DNA from: UBA1801 sp035353395
Lineage (GTDB): Bacteria > Acidobacteriota > Holophagae > Holophagales > Holophagaceae
DNA length: 64,000 nt
Direction: 5' to 3'
Assembly: GCA_035353395.1 (NCBI GenBank)
Contig: DAOPZL010000012.1
Location: 7,831-71,830 of the forward strand
The position numbers and the translations under genes were made by a program. Of this stretch, positions 25,165 through 34,117 are shown piece after piece (the first letter of the stretch is position 1; each line of letters starts with the position of its first letter). Below the pieces are notes generated by a model. That model worked only from the letters and a program-made list of their open reading frames with translations. It searched no databases and had not been told where the DNA came from.

Positions 25165-26678
25165 CCGATCGGGGCCGGGGACTCCAGATCCTTGGAACGA
25201 TCGTGCTGGCGGGACTCTTTGTTCTGGTCTTCCGCTTCCCGGCCCCCTCCGGACGAGGGCTCCACGAGCCTCTCCTGGCCTTCCTGTTCCCGGCCCTGCT
25301 GTTCGAGGGCGTCTTCCGGGGCCGCTCCCTGGGGTGGGCCTACGCGGCGTTCGTGCTCGGACTGGTCGGCATCTTCCACTGGGTGCCCGGGGTCATCGCG
25401 AGCAAGGGCGGACTCCCCTTCTGGCTGGCCCTCCTGGGCGGCGCGCTCTTCTATGCCTGGGAGGCCTTCGGCTTCCTGTGCGTGGTGGCCCTGGCGCGGT
25501 GGATGCACGGAAGGGCCGGGGCATGGGGGGCGGCACTCGGCGCGGCGCTCGGCATCCTGCTGTGGGAAGTCCACGGCTTCCATGTCTACACCTGGAGCTG
25601 GGGCGCCCCCCTGGGCGCGCTGCCCTGGCTGGCCCGCGCCTCGGCCTTCCTCACCACGGGGGGCGGCTCGGCCGCCTTCTGGGGCTGCGGGGCCCTGGCC
25701 GGCGCATGGCTGGCCGAGGACCGCTACGGCCGGGCGGCGCTGGCCTTCTCCGGCCTGTTCGCCGGTCTTCTCGCGCTGGGAGGTGCCTGGTACTTCCTGC
25801 CCCGTGGGCCGGAACGCACCCTGGACGTCGTGATGATCCAGCCGAACTTCGAGGCCGGGATCCGTCGTCCGGGCATGGAAGAGGAAATGTGGGCCCGTTC
25901 CGACGCGGAGCTGAAGGCGAGGCGCCTGCCCCGGCCCGGCGTCGCCGCGCTGCTGCTGTGGCCCGAGAGCTCGGTGATGGGGCGGGACGACCGGGGGCCC
26001 AGCCTTCGCCTGAGGGAGGAGGCTCGCCGGCGGGGCATCGCCTGGCTCTTCGGCACGGAGGGCGGTCCGCTGAACCTGGTGCGGGGCGAGGCGGACGGCC
26101 GGCCCAGCTTCCTCCAGGCCAAGCGCGACCCCATGCCCTTCGGCGAGCGAATGCCGGGCCCCGCCCCCGTGCGGAAGTGGCTCGACACGCGGATGGGATT
26201 CATCTCCCAGGAGGGGGGAAGGCTCGACGCCCACAGCAGCTTCGCCTTCCGGACGCCCGGAGGGGAGATGAAGGCCCATCCCGTCATCTGCAGCGAGGCC
26301 CTGGACAGCGGCCGCGTGCGGGAGGGGCTGGCCCTCGCGGGCGGCGACCTGATCACGAACCACACCAACGACGGATGGTTCGACCGGAGCGTCGCCACGG
26401 ACCTCCACGCCGCCCAGATCCGCCTCCGGGCCGTGGAGACCGGCCTGCCCCTGCTGCGCGCCACCCTGACGGGCAAGTCGGGCCTGTTCCGGGCGGACGG
26501 CACCTGGGCCTTGTGGGGCGAGCCCCTCACCGAGGGGACGTACGCCTTCTCCCTGCGGTGGCGCCCCGTGAGGACCCCCGCCCGAGCCCCCTGGCTCACC
26601 CCCGCGCTGCTGGGCCTCCTGGCGGCGGGAACCCTGTTGAGGGCCGTACGGCCGCACTCCAAGACGAAGGCTCCATGA
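25161..26678 (+). CDS. lnt: Apolipoprotein N-acyltransferase
   Basis: 505 residues. About seven N-terminal membrane helices are followed by a nitrilase-fold catalytic domain. The E-K-C triad is Glu269 (WPESS), Lys321 (QAKRDPMPFGE) and Cys377 (VICSEA). It adds the third acyl chain to lipoproteins in the inner membrane, consistent with several lipoproteins in this window. The TTG start at 25161 overlaps the previous stop (TTGA); no ATG start would keep the first helix. Its stop overlaps maf (ATGA). Confidence 0.9.
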   Translation: MTDRGRGLQILGTIVLAGLFVLVFRFPAPSGRGLHEPLLAFLFPALLFEGVFRGRSLGWAYAAFVLGLVGIFHWVPGVIASKGGLPFWLALLGGALFYAWEAFGFLCVVALARWMHGRAGAWGAALGAALGILLWEVHGFHVYTWSWGAPLGALPWLARASAFLTTGGGSAAFWGCGALAGAWLAEDRYGRAALAFSGLFAGLLALGGAWYFLPRGPERTLDVVMIQPNFEAGIRRPGMEEEMWARSDAELKARRLPRPGVAALLLWPESSVMGRDDRGPSLRLREEARRRGIAWLFGTEGGPLNLVRGEADGRPSFLQAKRDPMPFGERMPGPAPVRKWLDTRMGFISQEGGRLDAHSSFAFRTPGGEMKAHPVICSEALDSGRVREGLALAGGDLITNHTNDGWFDRSVATDLHAAQIRLRAVETGLPLLRATLTGKSGLFRADGTWALWGEPLTEGTYAFSLRWRPVRTPARAPWLTPALLGLLAAGTLLRAVRPHSKTKAP

Positions 26679-27286
26679 CCACCGAAGACACCACGCTCCC
26701 GTTCCTCCCCCCGATCCTGGCTTCCGGCTCCCCCCGGCGCCGCCAGTGGCTGGAGGCCCTCCAGATCCCCCACGAGATCCGGAAGCCCGAGGTGGACGAG
26801 ACCCCGCTGCCCGGGGAGGATCCGGAGCTCATGGTGGAGCGCCTCGCCCGGGCCAAGGCCGAGGTCGTGTCCCTGGCGAATCCCGGACGCTGGGTCATCG
26901 CCGCGGACACCATCGTGGCCGTGGACCATCACGTGCTGGGCAAGCCTTCCGGCGGCGAGGACGCCGTGCGCATGCTGGGCCTCATCCAGGGCAGGAACCA
27001 CGAGGTCCACACGGGGCTGTGCCTGCGCAGGGACGATGTGGTCCACAGCTTCGTGGACACCGCGGAGGTCTTCCTGCGCCCCATGAGCGAGGCCCAGGTC
27101 CGCTGGTACGTGTCCACGGGCGAACCCATGGACAAGGCGGGAGCCTACGCCGCCCAGGGCATCGCGGCCCTCTTCGTCGCGCGCATCGACGGGAGCTTCG
27201 CCACGGTCATGGGCTTTCCCGTGGAGCGCTTCGGGCGGCTGACCCAGGAGCTGGGACTCCTCGGGGAATGGCTGCGGATGCCGTAG
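26675..27286 (+). CDS. maf: Maf-family nucleotide pyrophosphatase
   Basis: 203 residues. It opens ILASGSPRRRQWLEAL, followed by VDETPLPGEDPE, AADTIVAVD, and GEPMDKAGAYAAQGI, the signature of the dTTP/UTP subgroup. Such enzymes hydrolyse canonical or modified nucleoside triphosphates to monophosphates. Start ATG overlaps the lnt stop. The last part VMGFPVERFG is conserved. Confidence 0.9.
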   Translation: MTTEDTTLPFLPPILASGSPRRRQWLEALQIPHEIRKPEVDETPLPGEDPELMVERLARAKAEVVSLANPGRWVIAADTIVAVDHHVLGKPSGGEDAVRMLGLIQGRNHEVHTGLCLRRDDVVHSFVDTAEVFLRPMSEAQVRWYVSTGEPMDKAGAYAAQGIAALFVARIDGSFATVMGFPVERFGRLTQELGLLGEWLRMP

Positions 27287-27325
27287 CGGCTTGAAACGGG
27301 CCCGTCCTTCGGGGACCATCTCCGG

Positions 27326-27868
27326 ATGTCCCTCTCCTTGTGCTCGAGCCGCCTGGAACTCCGAGGCCTGCTTCCGGACGATGCGGAAGCGGTGTTCCGC
27401 TACCGCTCCGACCCCGAGGTCGCGCGCTACCAGGCCTGGGAGCCTGCGGACGCGGCGGAGGTCCGGGCCTTCATCGCGTCCCTGTCCGGGAACCCCCCGC
27501 CCGCCTGGTCCCAGGTGGGGATCGTGCTCCGGGCCCCCGGGCAGCTGATCGGGGACGCCGGCTTCCGGATCGCCCCCGAGGAGCCTCGCCAGGCCGAGAT
27601 CGGGATCACCCTCGACCCCGCCTTCCAGCATCGCGGCTATGCCTCCGAGGCTCTGCGGACGCTCCTTCGCCACCTCTTCTCGACCCTGGGCGTGCACCGG
27701 GTCCACGGCTCAGTGGATCCCCGCAACACCGCGTCCATGATCCTGCTGGGGCGGGTGGGCATGAGACAGGAAGCCCACTTCGTGGAAAGCTATTGGGCCA
27801 AGGGGGTGTGGACGGACGATGCGGTCTTCGGGATGCTGGAACGGGAGTGGCGGGAGGCCCATCCATGA
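27326..27868 (+). CDS. GNAT acetyltransferase, RimJ/RimL type
   Basis: 180 residues. Starts SSRLELRGLLPDDAEAVF, has the acetyl-CoA loop QHRGYASEALRTLL and the conserved DPRNTASMILLGRVGMR. It is one of several GNATs in the window. The C-terminal YWAKGVWTDDAVFGML is common in the RimJ/RimL type. The ATG at 27326 fits the family start; target unknown. Confidence 0.86.
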   Translation: MSLSLCSSRLELRGLLPDDAEAVFRYRSDPEVARYQAWEPADAAEVRAFIASLSGNPPPAWSQVGIVLRAPGQLIGDAGFRIAPEEPRQAEIGITLDPAFQHRGYASEALRTLLRHLFSTLGVHRVHGSVDPRNTASMILLGRVGMRQEAHFVESYWAKGVWTDDAVFGMLEREWREAHP

Positions 27869-27916
27869 GACGGGCGCCCGGACCTTCCCGCCGGCCCGCC
27901 CGGGGATGAGCGCGCC

Positions 27917-30900
27917 GTGAGCCGCACCTGGCACCTGGGGGGGCGGTGGTACGCCCCCGGTCCGGAACTGGGCATCGCCGGGGGGGGATGCACCTGGCGG
28001 GTCCTGGAGGACGAGGACGACGGCTCGCGCTGGATCCTGCAGAGCTGGTCCCCGCGCCCCCCGGACCGGGACCTCGACATGGTGCGGGAGACCTACCTGC
28101 AGTGGGTCGTGGGCGCCGAGGGCGGCGATCCTCCGGCCAGTCGCTTCGGTTTCGACGAGGGCCAGGTCTGGTTCCTCCAGAAGCTCCTGGATCCCGTCCT
28201 CCGCGACTGCTGGCCCCGGTGGCGCGGTGTCCTGCAGGAAGCCTTCCTGGCCCGGCTGCGTTCGATCCTGGCGAAGGATCCGCACCCCAGGCTGGTCCAC
28301 CCTGCGGCGATCTCCGTCCAGGCCGGAAGGATCCTCCTTCCCAGGGTGATCGGGGCGGCGCCGCTCGGCTGGAAGGCGTTCGAGGCGTCGCTGGGGAAGG
28401 AGATCGGCGCCCAGCCGGGTCCCGGAGCCTGGGAGCTGCCGCCCGACCTGTCGGACAAGCTCGCCGTACCCGTGCGGGGCCGGGGGCGGGAGCTCACCTA
28501 CCTCAAGTCCCTGGTCCTGGGGCTTGCCTCGTCCGCGCGGATGGAGCGGATCCTCGTGCTGGAGGGCGAGGAGGGCATGGGCCTGAGTGTCCTGGGGAAG
28601 TGGGCCACGGCCGTCGCGGAAACGGAATCCATCTGGGTGAAGGGATTCGAGATCCAGCACGGCGAGAAGGCCGGGGTCTTCCTCGGGCGCATGCTCCAGG
28701 GCCTGCTGAAGGGCTTCGAGGCGGAGCTCTACGCCAGCAGCCCGGAAACGGCCCGGACGCTCGCCCGCAGGCTCCCGACCTACGCGTTCCTGAACGGCGG
28801 GCGGCGCCTCGCGGAGGACGCCCCGGTGGAGCCCCAGGAACTCCCCGCCGCCCTCAGGATCCTGGAGTTCCTGGCCGGACGACATCCCCGGTTGATCCGG
28901 GTGGAATGCGCCGAACGGGCCGATGCGGAGCTCCAGGCGGTGCTCCGGGAACTGGCCATGCACTCCGGCGTGGCCTGGCTCCTGTGCGTGACGCTCCAGG
29001 GCGCGGGCAGCCCCGTCAAGGGACTGCTGTCCCCGCTGAGGGTCCACCCCGCGGCCGCCTTCCTGCACCTGAACCGGCTCGAGGACCACGACCTCCTCGA
29101 CCTGATGGACGACCTGCTGCAGCCGAACGACCTGGATCCCGGCTTCCGGGCCGAGGCGTGCCAGGCCAGCCTCGGGAGTCCCGGCATGCTCCGCCGCATC
29201 CTGGAGAACGCCCAGATGGAGGGGATCCTGGTCTGGCGGCCGGACCGGGGCTGGTCCCTGGCGCCCGACCGGCCTCCCCGCATCCGGGTGCACGAAGACC
29301 TGGAAGGCAGGGTGCTCGCCGGCCGCATGCACCGCCTGGAGGCCGCCCCCACCGCCGTGCTCCGGCTGCTCGCCCTGGCCGACCGGCCCCTGGCGCTCCC
29401 GGCGCTGGGCCGGGCGCTGGGCCTCGCCGGCGACCCCCTGGATGAGACCCTGCGCTCGGCGACCAGCTCGAAGCTCGCCCTGGTGAAGGAGGGCACGGCG
29501 AGGCTCGCCGGCCCCAGGGTCAGGGCCCTGGTCCTCGAGGCCGCCCCGGAGAGCGAGGCCCGGAGGCTGGCGAAGGCCCTCCTCAAGGCGCTCGGAGACG
29601 AGATCGATCCCGTGCTCTCGCTGCACCTCGAGGCCAGGGCCTCCGACGAGCGGACCGTCCTGGAGCGGGTGCTGCGCATGGCAGGGCAGGAGGTCGTGCC
29701 CCGGCCCGCGGACGCGGAGGAGATCGTGAGCCAGGCGCTCGGGCTGCACCCTTCTCCCGCCCAGACGGCCCGGCTCTGGGAATTCCTTTCCGATGCCTGG
29801 TCCCAGGCCACGGTCCGCGGGAGGGTCCCGTCGGAACGCCTGGGGCAGCGTTCCCCCTGGGAGATGGCCCTGGAGGCCCTCGGGAAGGCCCAGGCCTGCC
29901 TCGGGGCCGGCGGAGGACCGGCGCCCGGCGAGGACCGCGGCCTCCTGGCGCGGCTGTTCCGCAAGCAGGCCCTCCTGGAGGTCCGGATCCGGCGGCTGGA
30001 CAGGGCCCTGGGCGCGCTCCAGTCCGCGGCCGGGTGCCTGGCGGACCAGCCCGGGCATGCCGAGCAGGTCTCCCTCCGGCTCGCCCTGGGCAGGGTCCGT
30101 CTCCTGCAGGGCTGCATGGGGAAGGGGTTGAAGGCCCTGGAGGAGGGCCTGCGCCTGGCGACGGCCTCCGGCGCGCCCGGGGCCGGCCGCTGGCAGATGG
30201 AGCTGCTGCTGGAGATGGCGAAGACCCAGGCCCACCGGTGCCAGTTCCAGAGGTCCCTGGCCACGCTCCACGCCGCCCAGCGCACCATGGAGCACGACCA
30301 GGACTTCCGGCGGCTGGCCAGCGTCCTCGATGCCCTGGCGCAGACCTGCCTGGCCCTCGGCCAGCCGGAGGCCGTCCACGGGCACCTGCAGGGAGCCCTC
30401 CGGGCCTCGCGCATCCAGGACGACCTGGAGCTCCAGGGGACATGCCACCTGGACATCGGCATCTTCGAGAGCTGCCGGCAGGCCCTGGGATCCGCCCTTT
30501 CCCACCTCGACAAGGCCCTGGACCGCTTCGCCGCGCTCCGGGACCGCGTCGGCATCGCGCGGGCCCAGGCCTGGAAGGCCAGGACCCTGGCCGCCCTGGG
30601 GGAGGCCGCCCAGGGCGAGATGCTGCTCCTGCGGGCCCTGGAGGGAGTCGAGGCCCGCTCCTCGGTCTCCGAGAGGGGCGAACTGCTCTTCCTGCAGGCG
30701 GAACTCGCCGCCTTCCAGGGAAGCTGGCGGGATGCGGCGCGGACGTACCTGGAAGCCGCCCGCGGCTTCGAGGGCGCGGGCCTGGCCTGGCGGGAGCTGT
30801 TGTCCCGGCTGCGCCACGTCCAGTCGCTGGCGCGCGGGGGTCTGTCCGAGGGGTTCGACCAGGCCTGGGACCTGCTCGAGCGATGCAAGGTCCAGGTGGA

Positions 30901-31327
30901 AGGCGCCGGATCGCGCTGGCTGGAGATGGAGTGGCACCGCGCCCACGCCCTCCTGCTGTCGACGGTCCCGGACGGGGACGACGGGGTGGCCATGGAATCC
31001 CTCACCGCCCTCGGGGACATGCTCGCCGCCGCGCGGGAGATCCAGTTCCCGGCCGAGGTGCTGGAGGCCAGCGCCCTGGAGGCCACGCTGCTCCTCCGGC
31101 GCGGCGAGAGCCTGGGCGCGCGGTCGAGGCTCCAGGACGCGTGCGCCAGCTTCCAGCAGCTGTGGTCCGGCGTGCCGGAGACGATGGGCGCCTCCTTCCT
31201 GGGCCGTCCCGACATCCGCCGGTTCCGGACGGCGGTGGAGACGGCGGGCCTGGGCTTCTCGATCCCGGAGCGGGAGGACCCCATGCTGGACTGGGCTCCC
31301 ACCCAGGTCCTGGACGCGCCGCAGTAG
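27917..31327 (+). CDS. Large protein resembling a PknK-type regulator with decayed kinase and ATPase motifs, TPR-rich C-terminus
   Basis: 1136 residues from a GTG start. Residues 1 to about 170 are laid out like a protein kinase (an ELGIAGGGCTWRVLED loop, a HPAAISVQAGRILLPRVIG segment) but lack the Lys, HRD and DFG residues. Residues about 195-420 resemble the AAA/NTPase module of PknK and adenylate-cyclase-type regulators. Its P-loop reads GEEGMGLS (217-224), with Leu223 where lysine is required. From about 600 on there are repeated helical pairs rich in Ala/Leu consistent with TPR repeats. I infer a scaffold or sensor rather than an enzyme. A GTG start is the only in-frame option near the N-terminus. 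Confidence 0.6.
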   Translation: MSRTWHLGGRWYAPGPELGIAGGGCTWRVLEDEDDGSRWILQSWSPRPPDRDLDMVRETYLQWVVGAEGGDPPASRFGFDEGQVWFLQKLLDPVLRDCWPRWRGVLQEAFLARLRSILAKDPHPRLVHPAAISVQAGRILLPRVIGAAPLGWKAFEASLGKEIGAQPGPGAWELPPDLSDKLAVPVRGRGRELTYLKSLVLGLASSARMERILVLEGEEGMGLSVLGKWATAVAETESIWVKGFEIQHGEKAGVFLGRMLQGLLKGFEAELYASSPETARTLARRLPTYAFLNGGRRLAEDAPVEPQELPAALRILEFLAGRHPRLIRVECAERADAELQAVLRELAMHSGVAWLLCVTLQGAGSPVKGLLSPLRVHPAAAFLHLNRLEDHDLLDLMDDLLQPNDLDPGFRAEACQASLGSPGMLRRILENAQMEGILVWRPDRGWSLAPDRPPRIRVHEDLEGRVLAGRMHRLEAAPTAVLRLLALADRPLALPALGRALGLAGDPLDETLRSATSSKLALVKEGTARLAGPRVRALVLEAAPESEARRLAKALLKALGDEIDPVLSLHLEARASDERTVLERVLRMAGQEVVPRPADAEEIVSQALGLHPSPAQTARLWEFLSDAWSQATVRGRVPSERLGQRSPWEMALEALGKAQACLGAGGGPAPGEDRGLLARLFRKQALLEVRIRRLDRALGALQSAAGCLADQPGHAEQVSLRLALGRVRLLQGCMGKGLKALEEGLRLATASGAPGAGRWQMELLLEMAKTQAHRCQFQRSLATLHAAQRTMEHDQDFRRLASVLDALAQTCLALGQPEAVHGHLQGALRASRIQDDLELQGTCHLDIGIFESCRQALGSALSHLDKALDRFAALRDRVGIARAQAWKARTLAALGEAAQGEMLLLRALEGVEARSSVSERGELLFLQAELAAFQGSWRDAARTYLEAARGFEGAGLAWRELLSRLRHVQSLARGGLSEGFDQAWDLLERCKVQVEGAGSRWLEMEWHRAHALLLSTVPDGDDGVAMESLTALGDMLAAAREIQFPAEVLEASALEATLLLRRGESLGARSRLQDACASFQQLWSGVPETMGASFLGRPDIRRFRTAVETAGLGFSIPEREDPMLDWAPTQVLDAPQ

Positions 31328-31397
31328 CCTCGCCGGAACGGGACCCGGCGGGAAAAGGATGGACGAACGCCCTCCGGAGATCCATGCTTGGGGGGCA

Positions 31398-31433
31398 CGG
31401 CCGGGACCCCAGAAGGGCCTGGACCAGGAGGTG
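31398..31433 (+). promoter_or_regulatory. Pantothenate leader element, copy 1 (panB)
   Basis: 36 nt ending in the panB Shine-Dalgarno. 34 of 36 bases match the copy upstream of panD. It contains CCTGGACCAGG (31418-31428), a 5-bp inverted repeat that runs into AGGAGG, and two GGACC blocks that can pair with each other around an A-A mismatch. Sequestering the ribosome site would be possible. Compare the published pan RNA motif, found upstream of pantothenate genes. Confidence 0.6.
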
Positions 31434-31437
31434 AGTC

Positions 31438-32340
31438 ATGAGCCACACGACGGAAACACGTCCTCGCGTCGCCATTCCTGAGCTCTACAGGAAGGTGGCC
31501 CAGGGGGAGAAGCTCGTCATGATCACGGCCTACGACGCGGCCACGGCGACGATCGTCGACGCCGCCGGGGTCGACATGATCCTGGTGGGGGACAGCGTCG
31601 GGAACGTCTGCCTGGGCTTCGAGAACACCCTTCCCGTGACGATGGCCATGATGAACCACCACCTGGAGGCCGTGGCCAGGACCCGGCCGAGGGCCTTCCT
31701 GATGGCGGACATGCCCTATTTGAGCTACCACCTGAGCGTCGAGGACACCCTGCGGAACGCCGGGGGGTTCCTGCAGCGGGGCGCGCAGGCCGTGAAGCTG
31801 GAGGGAGGGCACAAGCGGCTCCCGCTGATCAAGGCCCTGGTGGAGGCGGAGATCCCGGTCATGGGGCACCTCGGCCTCACGCCCCAGTCCGTGAACGTCA
31901 TGGGCGGCTACCGGATCCAGGGCAGGGAGGGGGGAGACGCCGTGCGGATCCTGGAGGACGCCTTGTCCCTCCAGGATGCCGGCTGTTTCGCGGTGCTGCT
32001 CGAGGGGGTTCCGGCCGACCTGGCCGCCCTCGTCACGGAAGAGCTGACCGTGCCGACCATCGGCATCGGGGCCGGTCCCCACTGCTCTGGCCAGGTGCTG
32101 GTCTTCCACGACCTCCTGGGCATGCTCCCCGGGCCCGCGCCGAAGTTCGTGCGCAGCTACCTGGACGGATTCGGCCTGATGACCGACGCGATCTCCAGGT
32201 GGGCCAAGGATATCCAGGAAGAAACCTTCCCTGCCCCCGCCGAGTCGTATATCCTTCCCGACGCCGCTCGTGTCATCCTAGGTCGATGGCGATCCTCCTC
32301 CCGGTCCGGTATCCAGGGAGGGGAGAACCAAGCAAGTTGA
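31438..32340 (+). CDS. panB: 3-methyl-2-oxobutanoate hydroxymethyltransferase
   Basis: 300 residues. It transfers a hydroxymethyl group from methylenetetrahydrofolate to ketoisovalerate, giving ketopantoate. Conserved blocks: MITAYDAATATIVDAAG, LVGDSVGN with the metal Asp, EGGHKR, MGHLGLTPQSVNVMGGY, and IGIGAGPHCSGQVLVFHDLLG. The C-terminal 25 residues beyond the family core are low-complexity. AGGAGG sits 6 nt before ATG inside a leader shared with panD. panC follows 17 bp later. Confidence 0.94.
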   Translation: MSHTTETRPRVAIPELYRKVAQGEKLVMITAYDAATATIVDAAGVDMILVGDSVGNVCLGFENTLPVTMAMMNHHLEAVARTRPRAFLMADMPYLSYHLSVEDTLRNAGGFLQRGAQAVKLEGGHKRLPLIKALVEAEIPVMGHLGLTPQSVNVMGGYRIQGREGGDAVRILEDALSLQDAGCFAVLLEGVPADLAALVTEELTVPTIGIGAGPHCSGQVLVFHDLLGMLPGPAPKFVRSYLDGFGLMTDAISRWAKDIQEETFPAPAESYILPDAARVILGRWRSSSRSGIQGGENQAS

Positions 32341-32357
32341 GGAGTCGACTCTTGCCA

Positions 32358-33242
32358 ATGCGCACCGTCAGGACCATTTCAGAAATCCGGATGGCCCTCA
32401 AGACCCTCCGCGAGGGGGGACACAGGATCGGTTTCGTGCCCACCATGGGCTTCCTCCACGAGGGGCATGCCTCCCTGATCAAGCAGAGCACGGCGAGGTG
32501 CAACAGCACGGTGGTCTCGGTCTTCGTGAACCCGACGCAGTTCGGCCCCAGCGAGGATCTGTCGCGCTATCCCAGGGACCTGGACCGGGACCAGAACCTC
32601 TGCCTGAAGCTGGGGGTCGACGTCCTGTTCCTGCCCGAGGCCTCGGAGCTCTATCCCACCGGCTTCAGCACCTTCGTGGAGCCGGGTCCCCTGTCGGAGA
32701 ACCTCTGCGGGAAGTTCCGGCCGGGACACTTCCGGGGCGTGGCGACGGTGGTGGCCAAGCTCTTCAACATCGTGCAGCCGGACCTCGCCTTCTTCGGGCA
32801 GAAGGACCTCCAGCAGATCGCCGTCATCCGCCGCATGATCAAGGACCTGAACATGCCCGTGGACATCATCGCCGTGCCCACGGTCCGGGAGGCGGACGGG
32901 CTGGCCATGAGCTCCCGGAACAGCTACCTGAGTCCCGAGGACCGCCAGCGGGCCCTGTGCCTGCACCGGGGCCTCACGGCGGCCAGCGAGGCCTTCCAGG
33001 GCGGGGAGCGCCGCGTGTCCCGCCTGGCGGAGATCGCCCGGAACCATTTCGAAGGCGTCGACGAGATCCAGTACAGCCAGCTGGTGGATGCCGGCACCAT
33101 GGAGCCCCTGGCCGGGGAAGTCACCCGGGCCGCGGCCCTCTGCGTGGCGGCAGTGGTGGGCAAGACGCGGCTCATCGACAACGTCCTTCTCTCTCCCACG
33201 GACGAGGGGGTCCAGTTCATCAACCACCTGGATCCCAGCTGA
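32358..33242 (+). CDS. panC: Pantothenate synthetase
   Basis: 294 residues. It joins pantoate and beta-alanine with ATP to make pantothenate. Conserved: FVPTMGFLHEGHASLI (HIGH-like), SVFVNPTQFGPSEDLSRYPR, FGQKDLQQIAVIRRM (KMSK-like region: MSSRNSYLSPEDR). An in-frame TTG at 32352 lies at a better distance from GAGGAG (7 nt) than the ATG at 32358, so synthesis may begin two codons earlier. It shares an operon with panB. Confidence 0.94.
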   Translation: MRTVRTISEIRMALKTLREGGHRIGFVPTMGFLHEGHASLIKQSTARCNSTVVSVFVNPTQFGPSEDLSRYPRDLDRDQNLCLKLGVDVLFLPEASELYPTGFSTFVEPGPLSENLCGKFRPGHFRGVATVVAKLFNIVQPDLAFFGQKDLQQIAVIRRMIKDLNMPVDIIAVPTVREADGLAMSSRNSYLSPEDRQRALCLHRGLTAASEAFQGGERRVSRLAEIARNHFEGVDEIQYSQLVDAGTMEPLAGEVTRAAALCVAAVVGKTRLIDNVLLSPTDEGVQFINHLDPS

Positions 33243-33259
33243 TCTCCAGGAGGTTCTCC

Positions 33260-33625
33260 ATGTGGCTTCCCCTGCTGCTTTCCAGCCTTCTGATCCTCGG
33301 CGCGCAGGCTCCCGCCGCTGCCGCCGTGCCGCCCGGCCACGCCAAGGCCAAGGCGGTTCCGCCGGGCCTGGCCAAGAAGGGCGGGCTGCCACCGGGCCTG
33401 GCCAAGAAGTTCGGACGCAGGCTTCCGGAACGTCCGTACATCGCCTTCGACCCGGCCCGCCCCGACCGCGCCTGGTTCCTGATCGAGGGCCAGTGGCGGC
33501 TGAAGACGGGCTTCACGGGCACCCTGAGGGTGGAGGTCCAGGACTGCCTCCGGCTGCCTGTGGCGCCGCCGCCCGTCCCCCTGCCCAAGGTCGGCGTGGA
33601 CCTGCACGTCGTCCTGTTCGAATAG
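33260..33625 (+). CDS. Small secreted protein with PPGLAKK repeats
   Basis: 121 residues with a hydrophobic N-terminal signal (LLLSSLLILGAQAPAAAA). Three tandem VPPG/LPPG-x-AKK-type repeats follow at residues of about 25-50, then a compact domain ending in alternating strands. I do not recognise the family beyond this repeat, which is common in small exported proteins of unknown role. CCAGGAGG precedes the ATG. It lies between panC and panD without obvious link to pantothenate. Confidence 0.65.
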   Translation: MWLPLLLSSLLILGAQAPAAAAVPPGHAKAKAVPPGLAKKGGLPPGLAKKFGRRLPERPYIAFDPARPDRAWFLIEGQWRLKTGFTGTLRVEVQDCLRLPVAPPPVPLPKVGVDLHVVLFE

Positions 33626-33654
33626 GCACTCCGTCGGCATTCGATTCGTTCATT

Positions 33655-33690
33655 CGGCCGGGACCCCAGGCGGGCCTGGACCAGGAGGTG
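33655..33690 (+). promoter_or_regulatory. Pantothenate leader element, copy 2 (panD)
   Basis: Second copy of the 36-nt element, differing from the panB copy only at two adjacent bases (GC instead of AA) in the would-be loop. It includes the palindrome CCTGGACCAGG (33675-33685) and the panD Shine-Dalgarno. Loop-limited differences with conserved flanks suggest a constrained RNA or operator structure. Confidence 0.6.
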
Positions 33691-33695
33691 TTCCA

Positions 33696-34076
33696 ATGCT
33701 TCGCCACTTCATGCTCGGGAAGATCCATCGCGCCACAGTCACCCGGGCCGATCTCCACTATGTCGGGTCCATCACCCTCGACCCGCTGCTGATCGAGGCC
33801 GCCGGGTTCCTCGAGAACGAGAAGATCGACATCTACGACGTCACCAACGGTTCCCGCCTTTCCACCTACGTGATCCCGGGGACGCCCGGCTCCGGCGAGG
33901 TGGGGATCAACGGGGCGGCGGCCCATCTCGTCAAGGCGGGAGACCTGGTCATCCTGGCCTCGTACGGCTGGCTGGACGAGGCCGAGGCCACCCGCCACGC
34001 TCCCAGCGTGGTCTTCGTGGACGGGCACAACCGCATCACCTCCAGGGCGGCCCAGGAGAGGACCCCCGCGGAATAA
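33696..34076 (+). CDS. panD: Aspartate 1-decarboxylase precursor
   Basis: 126 residues. It makes beta-alanine from aspartate. The proenzyme cleavage site Gly24-Ser25 lies in HYVGSITLD, generating the pyruvoyl group. MLGKIHRATVTRADL, NGSRLSTYVIPG and GEVGINGAAAHLV are all conserved. The final 10 residues are poorly conserved in general. With panB and panC this completes the ketoisovalerate-plus-aspartate route to pantothenate except for ketopantoate reductase, which is not in the window. Confidence 0.95.
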   Translation: MLRHFMLGKIHRATVTRADLHYVGSITLDPLLIEAAGFLENEKIDIYDVTNGSRLSTYVIPGTPGSGEVGINGAAAHLVKAGDLVILASYGWLDEAEATRHAPSVVFVDGHNRITSRAAQERTPAE

Positions 34077-34117
34077 ACCTTCCCAGGACCCTCGCGATCT
34101 TGGTAAAAGAAGGATAT

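Noticed and set aside
27710..30946. A long minus-strand frame opposite the PknK-like gene
   Set aside because: Same shadow effect: proline, glycine and glutamine bias, no recognisable domain, while the plus-strand frame has consistent helical repeats.
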